From contig NZ_BAABCA010000004.1 in assembly GCF_039538365.1 (NCBI RefSeq), positions 62,001 to 126,000 on the forward strand: a stretch of DNA of 64,000 bases, given 5' to 3'. Within the stretch, counting starts at the first letter, position 1, and each line of letters opens with the position of its first letter. Shown here in pieces: positions 44,001-53,787 of this stretch. The stretch comes from Postechiella marina. Lineage in GTDB: Bacteria; Bacteroidota; Bacteroidia; Flavobacteriales; Flavobacteriaceae. Position numbers and translations under genes: made by a program. The notes under the pieces were generated by a model. It ran no database searches. It was not told the origin of the DNA and saw nothing but the letters and a program-made list of their open reading frames with translations.

Positions 44001-45209
44001 TTAATCAATTTTCAAAATACTATTTAATGTTTCTTTAAAATATTCATCGCTAAAATAGCTGCCAAATACGTTTGAAGTTTTTTTATTTAAAATTATATCG
44101 AGAATTAAGGTTTCTAACTTCTCTTTTACTTCATTTACATTACTTCCTGAAGCAATAAACTTTTTATCTTTAATTAATCTTTTTAATTCACTTCGTTCTG
44201 GCGATACACAAAAAATTGGTTTATCTGTAGCTCCTAAAAAAGGAGCTTTACCAACAAGAATATTACAATATAGTGGTCCGTTTTCTAAAATAACATTTAA
44301 ATCTGCGATATGCATTTGCTCGTAAGATGAATTAGAAAAGTTTAGAGTTTCTAAAATTACAATATTTTTAGTTTCTAAATATTTGTTTTTAATTTTTTGA
44401 ACATCTCCTCCTGCTAAACGTAATACAAATTCTGTATTATTTTTAATTTTAGAATTGGTTGCAACCAAAGAGCTATAAGCATCTAATAAAACTTCTATTT
44501 GCCTTCCAAATTGAATTGAACCATGATAAGCTATTGTTACAAGCTTTTGTTTTTTACGAATGTGTTTAACATCTGTTAAATCGAAAACGGTTTTAGAGAA
44601 TTGATGTGGTAATGTATAAAATCGTTTTCTAGAACCATATAAAAACTCCATATCTTGAGACATTAACTGTGCAGTACTTAAACAAACTTTTGCCTGTTGC
44701 ACTACTTTATACATATTACTAAAGCGATTTAGCTCGTCTCCAGATAATTTATTTTTAGAACCTTGATACCAAAAAAAAGGGTAAGGATCATGAAAATTTA
44801 TTATTGCCTTTTTTAAAATTGGTAAATCTTTAGCTGCTAAAATAGTTTCGTGGTTTAAGCCTGCACTTCTTATAAATATATGATTGTATTTTTCATGATT
44901 TACAGCTGCAATATGTTTTGCATAAGATTTGTGTATAAATCTATCGTACCAAGAGATATTAAACACTCTTCGTGTAAATCTATTTATCCATTTAACGCTA
45001 AATGTTGGCTTTAAATTAATAACGTGAGACTGTATTGAGTTTACTGGCAATAATTCTAATTGATCTTCATTATTATGGTTTTTAAGATACAGCACATCTA
45101 TAGTAGCCTCTGGATACGTTATCCTTAACTTTGCTATAAAAGATCGTGATACTACGCCTTCGCTTGTACCAGAAATTCTAAGGTCTTGTGCTATTATTAA
45201 AAAATTCAT
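44001..45209 (-). CDS. Probable glycosyltransferase, GT4-like
   Basis: 402 residues, GT-B plan: start NFLIIAQDLRISGTSEGVV, AIINFHDPYPFFWYQGS in the acceptor half, KLVTIAYHGSIQFGRQIEV opening the donor half, and a weakly conserved nucleotide site around VGKAPFLGATDKPIFCVS. No sugar specificity can be read. It lies 1 base from the GT2 gene upstream and 3 bases from FkbM downstream. Confidence 0.75.
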   Translation of the reverse strand: MNFLIIAQDLRISGTSEGVVSRSFIAKLRITYPEATIDVLYLKNHNNEDQLELLPVNSIQSHVINLKPTFSVKWINRFTRRVFNISWYDRFIHKSYAKHIAAVNHEKYNHIFIRSAGLNHETILAAKDLPILKKAIINFHDPYPFFWYQGSKNKLSGDELNRFSNMYKVVQQAKVCLSTAQLMSQDMEFLYGSRKRFYTLPHQFSKTVFDLTDVKHIRKKQKLVTIAYHGSIQFGRQIEVLLDAYSSLVATNSKIKNNTEFVLRLAGGDVQKIKNKYLETKNIVILETLNFSNSSYEQMHIADLNVILENGPLYCNILVGKAPFLGATDKPIFCVSPERSELKRLIKDKKFIASGSNVNEVKEKLETLILDIILNKKTSNVFGSYFSDEYFKETLNSILKID

Positions 45210-45210
45210 T

Positions 45211-46140
45211 TTATTTTTTTAAATATTTTTTATACCATTTATAAAAGAATAAACGTAATGGTAATTGAGTGTAATACAATTTCCATTTTAAAGTTTCTTT
45301 TTTTGACAAATTAAGAGTAAGCATTATTCTATTAAATAAATTATACTTTTTATAATCTAACGAGACTTGAATAAAATAACGAATAATACTGCTAGAAAGT
45401 AATCCTTCTTTTTTTAAGTTTTGAAAAACCAATACAATGGCATCTGCATTAGATTTTACCCTAACAGGATCTTGTTTAAAAAACTCTCCTGTATTAGATT
45501 GTTCATGCTTTCTACCATAGAATAAAATTTTATCTATAGAGATACCTTTATAACCCTGTGCAACAATTCTAGAATATAATTCCCATTCTTCTGCATACAT
45601 AAGGTGTTCTATGTAATGATTAGCATCAAAACATTCCTTTTTCCACATGATAGCGCAAGAATTGAAAAGCAATTCGTTTTTAAGTATTCGGTTTACATCT
45701 TTTTTGTCTATTTCAAAGTGTGTATATTCTTTTGAAAAGTCATATTTATAGTTAAAATCTCCAGTAAAAACAGCTCTTATATAACGACAAAAATCTATAG
45801 TTTTAGTTTTAAACTCGTGAACGCATATTTCTAAGTTTTGAGGATGTGCTATATCATCGTCATCAAAGAAAATAATATAATCGCCTTTTGCCAAATCTAA
45901 TCCATAATTTCTTGTACCTGGTAATCCTTTTGCATAATTATCTGTTCTTTTTAAGTAAGAAAATCGATTATCTTCTTTTAAAATTGGTTTTAAAACTTCG
46001 CTTGTATTATCAGTTCCTCCATCGTCTATTATTAGGCATTCCCAATTCTCGAACGTTTGCGCTTGAATAGATTTAATAGACTCAACAATATATTGAGCTC
46101 TATTGTATGTTGCCATTATTATTGATACTGTTGGTTTCAT
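45211..46140 (-). CDS. Glycosyltransferase, GT2 type
   Basis: 309-residue GT-A enzyme with the canonical start VSIIMATYNRAQYIVESI, nucleotide-binding CLIIDDGGTDNTSEVL, metal-binding YIIFFDDDDIAHP and the acceptor Glu-Glu-like MYAEEWELYSRIVAQGY. A 107-base AT-rich gap separates it from the GT14-like gene upstream, the largest untranslated gap in this part of the operon, so an internal promoter is possible although no full TAnnTTTG was found. Confidence 0.91.
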   Translation of the reverse strand: MKPTVSIIMATYNRAQYIVESIKSIQAQTFENWECLIIDDGGTDNTSEVLKPILKEDNRFSYLKRTDNYAKGLPGTRNYGLDLAKGDYIIFFDDDDIAHPQNLEICVHEFKTKTIDFCRYIRAVFTGDFNYKYDFSKEYTHFEIDKKDVNRILKNELLFNSCAIMWKKECFDANHYIEHLMYAEEWELYSRIVAQGYKGISIDKILFYGRKHEQSNTGEFFKQDPVRVKSNADAIVLVFQNLKKEGLLSSSIIRYFIQVSLDYKKYNLFNRIMLTLNLSKKETLKWKLYYTQLPLRLFFYKWYKKYLKK

Positions 46141-46247
46141 TTAATTTTTTTAGAATATAAACTTTTATAACACAAATTGTAAATTTTATTAAAATTAAAT
46201 ATTAAAATTCTAAATGAAAATATTGTACTATTTAGTATTAATTTACA

Positions 46248-47201
46248 CTAATTACTGTTTAAAATATTCTTATCGATTAGGTTTAAAATTTCTTCATCTA
46301 ATTTTGAATCAAATTTCCTAGCAAATAAATAATACTCAGGTTGTTTTTTTAGTAATTGAAAATCACTTTTTGTAAAAGTAACTGGTAAGTCTACATCTTT
46401 TCTTTCCCAATCAATAAAATGTAAAGAGGATTTAATTTTTATGTTGGCATCGTTTTTCATTAATTCTTTTAAAATAGTATGAAAAAATTGTTCGTCTGCA
46501 CTTGAGGTAAATTGATAATAATTGTATAATTCATTTTCATTTAACTCAATATATTTTAATAATTTTAAAACGGTTTCCAGATTAAACGCCCACCAATTTG
46601 ACCCTTTGAAATGTTTTTTAAAAATTGATTTTCTTCTAACATTAAAGAAAATAGGCCAATTATTAATTTTTATCTGTCCGTTTATAGTTAAACTTAAAAA
46701 TGATTTAAAATTATTTATTCCTGCATTAAAAATTGGTGACAAATAAATATAACCACGAGATAAACCTGAAGGTTTAATAGCAAATTTTAAAACTCTATTT
46801 ATGTAAAGCTTATTAGTTTTATTGAATGCTTTTTTATCGAAACTAATAAATTCATATTCTTTATTTTCTATAAAATAGTTATCTATTTGAGACAAGCGTT
46901 TTATTGGGTAATCTTGACCACTTAAAAGTATAACTTTAGTAAACTTATTATGGTTTTCAAGAGCTACATTTTTTAAAAGGTTTATTGTAACTAAAACTTG
47001 AGAAAAATCACCCCAAATACAATCTAGTCTATTTTTAATAAAACAAACGTTTGTTTTTTTAATTTGATTTAAAAAGATGTTTATATCGGCTTTTAAATCG
47101 ACGTGTATATAGAACTTAGAGCTGTCATCGTCTAACTTTTCTATTAACCTTTTTAATTGTGTTGGTTTTTTATGTACAGAAAGTATATATATTTTATTCA
47201 T
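46248..47201 (-). CDS. Core-2/I-branching-type glycosyltransferase (GT14-like)
   Basis: 317 residues resembling the beta-1,6-N-acetylglucosaminyltransferase/xylosyltransferase superfamily: KIYILSVHKKPTQLKRLI, FYIHVDLKAD, VILLSGQDYPIKRL, SNWWAFNLETVLKLL and SADEQFFHTILKEL. Bacterial members occur in capsule loci, where they may add branching sugars. Metal-independent catalysis is expected. Position: 58 bases after the methyltransferase gene upstream. Confidence 0.85.
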   Translation of the reverse strand: MNKIYILSVHKKPTQLKRLIEKLDDDSSKFYIHVDLKADINIFLNQIKKTNVCFIKNRLDCIWGDFSQVLVTINLLKNVALENHNKFTKVILLSGQDYPIKRLSQIDNYFIENKEYEFISFDKKAFNKTNKLYINRVLKFAIKPSGLSRGYIYLSPIFNAGINNFKSFLSLTINGQIKINNWPIFFNVRRKSIFKKHFKGSNWWAFNLETVLKLLKYIELNENELYNYYQFTSSADEQFFHTILKELMKNDANIKIKSSLHFIDWERKDVDLPVTFTKSDFQLLKKQPEYYLFARKFDSKLDEEILNLIDKNILNSN

Positions 47202-47259
47202 TATAAAAACACTATTTATATAAAAAACTATTAATTGCTTTTTTACTAAATCTTAACAT

Positions 47260-48105
47260 CTATTTTCTAGGGTTTTTATAAACTATTAATTGGCTTCGAG
47301 TTAAAATTAAATTAAGCCTTTTTGGAATATATTTTTCAATTTTAAACGCCAAGCGTCTAAATTTTATACTATACTTTTTTGGTAAAAGCCTGTGAAATCT
47401 TTCTATTGTTCCTATAGGTGTTATAATAACATCCTTAAAATATGTATTTCCTATTTTTATATAACGCTTTGAAGAATTATCTCTTTCGGGATGTGGGTCA
47501 TTCTCTTTCCAAATAGCAAATTTTTCTTTTTGAAATTTTGATGGTCTACCATGCACAGGTATGCGCCAACGAATTTCATCTAGAATTTTATTATTTACAG
47601 CTGGTTCAAAATAGCGAACCATACCATTTGGTTTTAATGCTTTTACAATTTTTTCTGTAAATTCAATTTCTTGAGCATGTGTTAAATGGTGTACAAAAGC
47701 TTTTCCTACTATAATATCATAATCATTTTCAACAATTTTGGCTTTTAAAAAATCACCATTTATAAATTTTATTGGAGTTTTAAAATTATATTTTTCGTTA
47801 AGTGCTTTTATAATTTTTCCAGATTTTTGCGAAATATCATTTCCGTGAACTTCGGCACCTAAAGCAGACATTATAGCGGCATTAGTGCAATCACCACATC
47901 CTAATTCTAAAACTTTTTTTCCTTTTAATTGGTCTTTAAAATTGTTATGATACAAACCTACCCAACTTGTATGAGTTGCTGTTGCATATATTAAAAAACT
48001 GTTTAGATTATTTATTTTATTTAAAATGGATTCTATGTTTACTTTTTCGTACTGCTTATCATAAAACTCTTCATTTTTTATTGTGTTTTCCTTTGAAGTA
48101 TCCAT
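47260..48105 (-). CDS. Class I SAM-dependent methyltransferase
   Basis: 281 residues. The SAM-binding loop VLELGCGDCTNAAIMSALG is followed by an acidic Asp at VHGNDIS, and YDIIVGKAFVHHLTHA is the post-motif region. The C-terminal ~100 residues, with RIPVHGRPSKFQKEKFAIW, are probably substrate-specific. Related proteins occur in O-antigen and capsule loci. Which sugar or lipid-linked intermediate is methylated cannot be told. 80 bases separate it from the GT2 gene upstream. Confidence 0.84.
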   Translation of the reverse strand: MDTSKENTIKNEEFYDKQYEKVNIESILNKINNLNSFLIYATATHTSWVGLYHNNFKDQLKGKKVLELGCGDCTNAAIMSALGAEVHGNDISQKSGKIIKALNEKYNFKTPIKFINGDFLKAKIVENDYDIIVGKAFVHHLTHAQEIEFTEKIVKALKPNGMVRYFEPAVNNKILDEIRWRIPVHGRPSKFQKEKFAIWKENDPHPERDNSSKRYIKIGNTYFKDVIITPIGTIERFHRLLPKKYSIKFRRLAFKIEKYIPKRLNLILTRSQLIVYKNPRK

Positions 48106-48185
48106 TTTTATTTACTTATATAAACTAATATTTGACCTTCTTTTAAAATTTTATTACCTTAAACTCTTTACTTACTTCCAATATT

Positions 48186-49202
48186 CTATTTTTTAAATAA
48201 AGAATATTTAATTAATGTTTTTAGCGTATTTATATCCATGACGTTATAAAAATTAATTATAACAAACAGTGCTCTTTGAAAATTATATCTTTTTTCTGAA
48301 TTCATTACTAAAACGTGAACCATTTTATCTCTAAACACTTTTCTTAGTTCCCTATTATCACTATAATTTTCATATTTGTTAATTTTTTTTATAAACCTAA
48401 AAATCAGTTTTTTATTTTTTATAAGCCAAGCAAATTCAATCTTATTGTGCATTAAAATATTTGTTTGAAAGTCAACTATAATATCACCACCTATCTTCAT
48501 TATAGCATCAACAAAGTTAATATACATAACTTTGACATTTTTTGTAAAAAGTGATTTTTTGTTCTCATCAAAAGCAATACTATATGTTAAACTGTCGCCA
48601 TGTAATCTATAATTATAAAGATTCTTTTTAAGCTGATAAAATCTACTATGCAATGAAGCTCTTAACCAGAAATCATAATCTTCAACTAAAAACAAATCTT
48701 CATTATAACCATTGTTTTTTTCAAACACCTCTTTTTTATAAAGAAAGCATGATCCTATAAAGTTTCCGAATAAATTGTTTTCAAAGTTTACATGAGAAAC
48801 TTTTCTAATTACAGCACCTTCTATATTAATTATTGAAATATCACTATAAACTAAATCAGCATAGTTTTTTTTTAAGTTCCCTAACAAACATTCTATAGCA
48901 TTTAAATTGTATACATTATCATCACTAGTCCATGTTATAAAACTTCCTTGAGCTGCAATATGCCCAACGTTTAAACTTGCTGGAAGTTTTAAATTTTTTA
49001 TATTATTAATAATTACAATTCTATCATCTTTTTTTTGATACTCAGTTGCAATAGCTAAAGAATTATCTGTTGAACAGTCATTTACAATTATCAATTCTAT
49101 ATTAGAATAAGTTTGATTTAAGCAACTTTCAATAGACAATGCTAAATACTTCTCACCGTTATATACTGGTATAACTATTGACACTAAATCATTATTATCC
49201 AT
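48186..49202 (-). CDS. Glycosyltransferase, GT2 type (paralogue A)
   Basis: 338 residues: VSIVIPVYNGEKYLALSI, IELIIVNDCSTDNSLAI, ITWTSDDNVYNLNAIE (metal Asp pair) and LFLVEDYDFWLRASLHS (acceptor Glu-Asp). It is closely related along its whole length to the GT2 gene at 50412-51416 two genes upstream, sharing IESCLNQTYSNIELIIVNDCST-like and LPASLN-G-H blocks, and so probably arose by duplication within the locus. The two may add the same or related sugars. Confidence 0.91.
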   Translation of the reverse strand: MDNNDLVSIVIPVYNGEKYLALSIESCLNQTYSNIELIIVNDCSTDNSLAIATEYQKKDDRIVIINNIKNLKLPASLNVGHIAAQGSFITWTSDDNVYNLNAIECLLGNLKKNYADLVYSDISIINIEGAVIRKVSHVNFENNLFGNFIGSCFLYKKEVFEKNNGYNEDLFLVEDYDFWLRASLHSRFYQLKKNLYNYRLHGDSLTYSIAFDENKKSLFTKNVKVMYINFVDAIMKIGGDIIVDFQTNILMHNKIEFAWLIKNKKLIFRFIKKINKYENYSDNRELRKVFRDKMVHVLVMNSEKRYNFQRALFVIINFYNVMDINTLKTLIKYSLFKK

Positions 49203-49204
49203 AA

Positions 49205-50374
49205 TTATTCAAAGCTATTTGTTAATATGGTTTCTAACTTATTAACATAAGTTTCGATGTCATATTTTTTTATGCGTTTCGCATTTCTAGCGCCTTCTGA
49301 TTCTCTTAGTATTTCATTAGCTGCTAACTTATACATTGCTTGAAAAACCTCTTCTTCTGTATTATTTACTAGAAACTTAGAATCTTGTAACAAACCGATA
49401 CACCCTGGGTGATTTGAACTTATTACAGGAAGCGCATATAGCATATATTCCATAACGACATTTGGTGTACCTTCTATAAGCGATAAGAGAATACCTATAT
49501 CTAAAACATTCAATACATCTGTAACATCCTCATTACTTAATAAAGTCACCTTATCTGAAATATTCATTTTATCAATACTTTCACTAAGATTATTATATAT
49601 CTCTAAACAAATCTCATCATTGTCTTTATTTCCAAGTAAAATTAAGTGCACTTTTTCCGTCTCTTTAGCTAACCTAGCAAAAACTTTTAATGCTAAATCA
49701 TGGTATTTAAAAGACTTAAAATGAGCTATCATTCCAAATACAATATCCTCTTTATTAATATTATATTTCTCCTTTATTATGTCTGAGTTTCTATTCTCTT
49801 TTTTAAGCGTCAAGTATTGAGGCAATAAATTAAACACTTTGTTCTTTACTACATACTCATTTTTAAAAATATCAAAACAATTGTCTGCATTACCTATAAT
49901 ACAAGGCATATTATTAATTGCAATACTTTCATAAATATCTTTTTTCAAAAAATCTAAGCCTAACTGATGCCAAAAAGTATATTTAACGGTTGGTAATAGT
50001 TTATATAAATAATATGAGATTTTTGATGGTGTGTTTAAGAATGGAACAACAACGTCATACTTATTCTTATTTAGTTCCTTTTTTAAAAGTAAAAAGTATT
50101 GAATCGACCATTTTAAACGTTTTAAGTTTTTAATTGACAATTCTCTTCTAAGAACGACATGAGGGAATCCAAAATAAAAAACATTTTTTATTCCTGTTGT
50201 ATTAAAAAAATCATTAAATTCTTTGGTTCTATTATTTGATACAACAAATAAAATATCAACATTACAATTCTTATTATTTACTAAAAACTTACCAAGTCCC
50301 AATGCTTGTCTTTCTGCACCTCCTAATGTACCAACTTGAAGTACTAACAATACATTTTTATTATCAAATTTCAT
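49205..50374 (-). CDS. Glycosyltransferase, GT4 type
   Basis: 389-residue GT-B enzyme: VLLVLQVGTLGGAERQALGL at the start, IVFGMIAHFKSFKYHDLAL opening the donor half, LLGNKDNDEICLEIYNNL and ILLSLIEGTPNVVMEYMLYALPVI at the nucleotide site. Lies between the two paralogous GT2 genes, 2 bases from one and 37 from the other. Confidence 0.89.
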   Translation of the reverse strand: MKFDNKNVLLVLQVGTLGGAERQALGLGKFLVNNKNCNVDILFVVSNNRTKEFNDFFNTTGIKNVFYFGFPHVVLRRELSIKNLKRLKWSIQYFLLLKKELNKNKYDVVVPFLNTPSKISYYLYKLLPTVKYTFWHQLGLDFLKKDIYESIAINNMPCIIGNADNCFDIFKNEYVVKNKVFNLLPQYLTLKKENRNSDIIKEKYNINKEDIVFGMIAHFKSFKYHDLALKVFARLAKETEKVHLILLGNKDNDEICLEIYNNLSESIDKMNISDKVTLLSNEDVTDVLNVLDIGILLSLIEGTPNVVMEYMLYALPVISSNHPGCIGLLQDSKFLVNNTEEEVFQAMYKLAANEILRESEGARNAKRIKKYDIETYVNKLETILTNSFE

Positions 50375-50411
50375 CTAAAGCTTTTATTTTTCCATTAAAA
50401 ATTCTTATAAT

Positions 50412-51416
50412 TTATTTTAATCTAAAACATAATTTAATCCAAACTTTATAGTTTTTATAAGTCATTAATTTATAGTTTGTTTTTAAAAAACTTAAACAAC
50501 TATAAAAACTAACGTCTTTATTTATGGACCGTAATAATTGTAGTTGTAATTGCATTATTGAAAATAACCACGCTTTTTTATTCTTTTTTGAAAGTCTTAG
50601 TTTTTTACTACAAACATTAACAACTGCTCTTATATCAAAAATCTCTCTAGTATTTTTTATCGAATAAGGTGCTATGTGCAGTTTAGTAAATAGTTTTGCA
50701 CAATAATTTACATCTAAATCAAAGCTTGAGAAAAACTTTTTATAACTAACTTCTATATTCTTAACAAAAAGCTGATTACGCTCACTATCAACCTGAATAC
50801 TTTGGGTTAATGACGCATTATGTAATCTATAATGATATAAAACTTTAGGTAAATGATAAAATTTATATTTTTTTAAAGACTGTAACCAAAAATCATAATC
50901 TTCAACTAAAAATAAAGATTCATCATACTTTTCTGAGTTTTTATATACTTGATTGTTATACAAAAAACAAGCTCCAATACAGTTAAGTTGTAATAAATTA
51001 TAAAAATCTAATAATTTAACAACAGTATTCTCATTTCCGTTTATCATGTTATAATTAGCATAGACAATATCTGTTTTCTCTTGCAGTATTATATTTACCA
51101 TTGTTTCAATTGCTAATAAATCATAATAATTATCATCACTTGTCCAAGTGATATATGCACCCTTAGCCTGATCGTGCCCAATATTTAAGCTAGCAGGTAA
51201 TTTTTTGTTTATAACGTTATTTATTACTCTTACTCTATTATCTATAGCTAAATACTGATTTACTATTTTTAAAGTAGCATCTGTTGAACAATCATTAACT
51301 ATAATAAGCTCAATATTGCTATAGGTTTGATTTAAGCAACTTTCTATAGATTGCTTAAGATATTGCTCTCCATTATAAACTGGGAGAATAATAGAGACTA
51401 GCTCAGTTTTCTCCAT
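50412..51416 (-). CDS. Glycosyltransferase, GT2 type (paralogue B)
   Basis: 334 residues with VSIILPVYNGEQYLKQSI, ITWTSDDNYYDLLAIE and LFLVEDYDFWLQSLKKYKF. Strongly similar to the gene at 48186-49202, including a conserved HNASLTQSI/HGDSLTYSI segment after the catalytic Glu-Asp. Overlaps the GT4 gene upstream by 19 bases, showing tight coupling. Confidence 0.91.
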   Translation of the reverse strand: MEKTELVSIILPVYNGEQYLKQSIESCLNQTYSNIELIIVNDCSTDATLKIVNQYLAIDNRVRVINNVINKKLPASLNIGHDQAKGAYITWTSDDNYYDLLAIETMVNIILQEKTDIVYANYNMINGNENTVVKLLDFYNLLQLNCIGACFLYNNQVYKNSEKYDESLFLVEDYDFWLQSLKKYKFYHLPKVLYHYRLHNASLTQSIQVDSERNQLFVKNIEVSYKKFFSSFDLDVNYCAKLFTKLHIAPYSIKNTREIFDIRAVVNVCSKKLRLSKKNKKAWLFSIMQLQLQLLRSINKDVSFYSCLSFLKTNYKLMTYKNYKVWIKLCFRLK

Positions 51417-52546
51417 ATTCTTTTAGGTAACTTAATAATTCTATTTTTAGTGTGCATTATATCTTTTCTATATAAAAATTTATAATACCATTTTTTATAG
51501 TCTAGTTTCTTATTTTTCCCTTTATAGATTACACTTTTATAAAATTCAATTTCACGTTTAGCTATAACTTTTTTATCAAAATTTTCAACAATATATTCTC
51601 TTGTTTTTTTATTTGTATTAGGGTTATTTACTAACTTAAGAATAGCCTTAGAAATTGAAATTGGGTTTTCAAAATCTTCAACCAAAACATTCATAACACC
51701 ATCATTAATCAAATACTCATTCATTGGTTTAATATTTGATGTTACAATCTTGGTTTTACAACTCGCTGCTTCCGCAAACACTAACCCGAAACCCTCCCAT
51801 CTACTTGGTACACATAATACTTTTGCTAAATTATACCATTTTATTAATTCTGTATTTTCAACCTTCTCAATAAAATGCACTCTATTTTCAACTTTATATT
51901 CAACAGCTATTTTTAAATAAGGCTCTATGTCTCCTTTTCCTATTAAAACTAAAATAAAATCTTCTGGTAAATACTTTAAACTTTCAATTGTATTTTCAAT
52001 ATTTTTTTGATACGTTTTTCTCCCAACGTGAAGTACTATTCTTTTAGATTTAAACTTATTTGATTTTGTATATTTAGTTTCTTTAATAAACTTGCTTGTA
52101 TCTACTCTGTTCCCTAGTAAATTGGTTGATTTAATATTTAATTTATCAAGTAAAATATTATTTACAGCTTTACTCATAGTAAAATAAGCATCTGAAAATT
52201 TTAGCGATTCATGTATTAAATCTGTGTTAGTATCATGAATGCTTGAAACAACAGGAATTTTACCTACTCTATTGTAATTAGCAAAATCTGTTGCCCAATA
52301 ACCTCCATATGCTCTAACACAGAATGGGTTAATTTTTTTTAAAAGCTTTTTATATTGTTTATCTGATTTAATTGGTATTATTTTCACACCATACACTTCT
52401 CGCTCTTTATTTTCTTTAGGAGATAATACGTATACTTCTTCAAAATAAGAATTAGGGTTGAAATATTCTTCTAACCAAGAAGATGTACCTTTAGCTTCAT
52501 ATTCGTGTATAGGGTCTGATGGTATTATGACTAATTTTTTATTCAC
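51398..52546 (-). CDS. Glycosyltransferase, GT4 type
   Basis: 382-residue GT-B enzyme. The acceptor half contains FCVRAYGGYWATDFANYN and PVVSSIHDTNTDLIHESL; the donor half begins KRIVLHVGRKTYQKNIENTI and has VLIGKGDIEPYL and VPSRWEGFGLVFAEAASCKT with the E-x7-E pair. It follows wzt with an 8-base overlap, so it is the first transferase in the locus. Confidence 0.9.
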   Translation of the reverse strand: MNKKLVIIPSDPIHEYEAKGTSSWLEEYFNPNSYFEEVYVLSPKENKEREVYGVKIIPIKSDKQYKKLLKKINPFCVRAYGGYWATDFANYNRVGKIPVVSSIHDTNTDLIHESLKFSDAYFTMSKAVNNILLDKLNIKSTNLLGNRVDTSKFIKETKYTKSNKFKSKRIVLHVGRKTYQKNIENTIESLKYLPEDFILVLIGKGDIEPYLKIAVEYKVENRVHFIEKVENTELIKWYNLAKVLCVPSRWEGFGLVFAEAASCKTKIVTSNIKPMNEYLINDGVMNVLVEDFENPISISKAILKLVNNPNTNKKTREYIVENFDKKVIAKREIEFYKSVIYKGKNKKLDYKKWYYKFLYRKDIMHTKNRIIKLPKRIWRKLS

Positions 52547-53786
52547 CTAAAGACCATTTTGATTTAAAAATAACAACACCTTGATTTCTATTTAATGACA
52601 ATCCATTTTCAAAATAATTATTTTCTACAATTTCAAAAGAAAAAGCATCATGTATTACCTCTAAGTTTTTCCTTGGCATATTAGTTCCTAGGGCAACCAT
52701 TACATTGTATCTGCCTTGAATTAGGTTAATTGAATCAATAGAACATGTTAAACTTGCATTAGCTTCGAAAAGGCTATGAAAATCTTTATCAAGATGCGAT
52801 CCTGTTGAAAAAACCCTTCTTTGATCTTGATTCTCTACTCCTATAAAACAATAATCTATTTTATCTTTTAAATCATCTTTAAAAATTATCTTAATCTCAA
52901 ATTTCCCTCCAATATTAATGGCTTTATTAAGGACTTCAATACTCTTGATAAATTTTGATTTTAATAAATTATCATCAATATTTTCTAAAGAATCGGTTAA
53001 ATATTCTTGAATGACATGATCTGTTTCTCCAATCATAAAAACTGTACCGTCTTTCAACATTAAAGTTTTTTTACAAAGATTGCGAATCGCTGTCATATCA
53101 TGACTCACAAACAGTACCGTTCTTCCTTCTCCGCGACTAATATCTTGCATTTTACCAATAGCTTTTTTCTGAAACTCAGCATCACCTACAGCTAATACCT
53201 CATCAATAACTAATATCTCAGGCTCTAAAAAGGCTGCCACTGCAAAGGCTAAACGCACTGTCATACCAGAGCTATAGCGTTTTACAGGTGTATCAATATA
53301 ACGCTCACAGCCAGAAAAGTCTATAATCTCATCTATTTTAGAGGCTATTTCTTTTTTGGTCATACCTAAGATAGCTCCATTTAAATAAATATTTTCGCGA
53401 CCAGTCATTTCGCCATGAAAACCAGTACCTACTTCTAGTAATGAGGCTATGCGTCCTCTAGTTTTAATTTCTCCAGTGGTTGGTCCTGTTACTTTTGAAA
53501 GTATTTTTAGTAGTGTAGATTTTCCTGCTCCGTTTTTACCAATAATTCCTAATACTTCACCACGTTTAACTTCAAAATTAATGTCCTGCAAAGCCCATAC
53601 ATACTCACTTTGTCCTTTAGTACTACGGTCGTTACTTTCTCCTACTTTTAAATACGGGTCTTGTTTGCCTCGTATGCGATGCCACCAACGGTTTAAATCG
53701 TGAGAAATCGTGCCAGTACCAACAAGACCTAAACGGTATTGTTTAGAAATGTTTTCGGCTTTTAAAATAATGTCTGGTCTTTTCAT
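52539..53786 (-). CDS. wzt: Polysaccharide ABC exporter ATPase with C-terminal glycan-binding domain (Wzt)
   Basis: 415 residues. The ABC domain (about 1-260) has Walker A GKNGAGKST (82-90), GEMTGRENIYLNGAILGM, signature-like YSSGMTVRLAFAVAAF and Walker B EILVIDEVLAVGDAEF. A ~40-residue insert (about 25-62) and the C-terminal beta-rich domain (about 265-415) put it in the long Wzt group, whose C-terminal domain recognises the capped end of the O-chain in E. coli O8/O9a-type systems. It lies 1 base from wzm. Together they should move an undecaprenyl-linked glycan across the inner membrane. Confidence 0.92.
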   Translation of the reverse strand: MKRPDIILKAENISKQYRLGLVGTGTISHDLNRWWHRIRGKQDPYLKVGESNDRSTKGQSEYVWALQDINFEVKRGEVLGIIGKNGAGKSTLLKILSKVTGPTTGEIKTRGRIASLLEVGTGFHGEMTGRENIYLNGAILGMTKKEIASKIDEIIDFSGCERYIDTPVKRYSSGMTVRLAFAVAAFLEPEILVIDEVLAVGDAEFQKKAIGKMQDISRGEGRTVLFVSHDMTAIRNLCKKTLMLKDGTVFMIGETDHVIQEYLTDSLENIDDNLLKSKFIKSIEVLNKAINIGGKFEIKIIFKDDLKDKIDYCFIGVENQDQRRVFSTGSHLDKDFHSLFEANASLTCSIDSINLIQGRYNVMVALGTNMPRKNLEVIHDAFSFEIVENNYFENGLSLNRNQGVVIFKSKWSLGE

Positions 53787-53787
53787 T

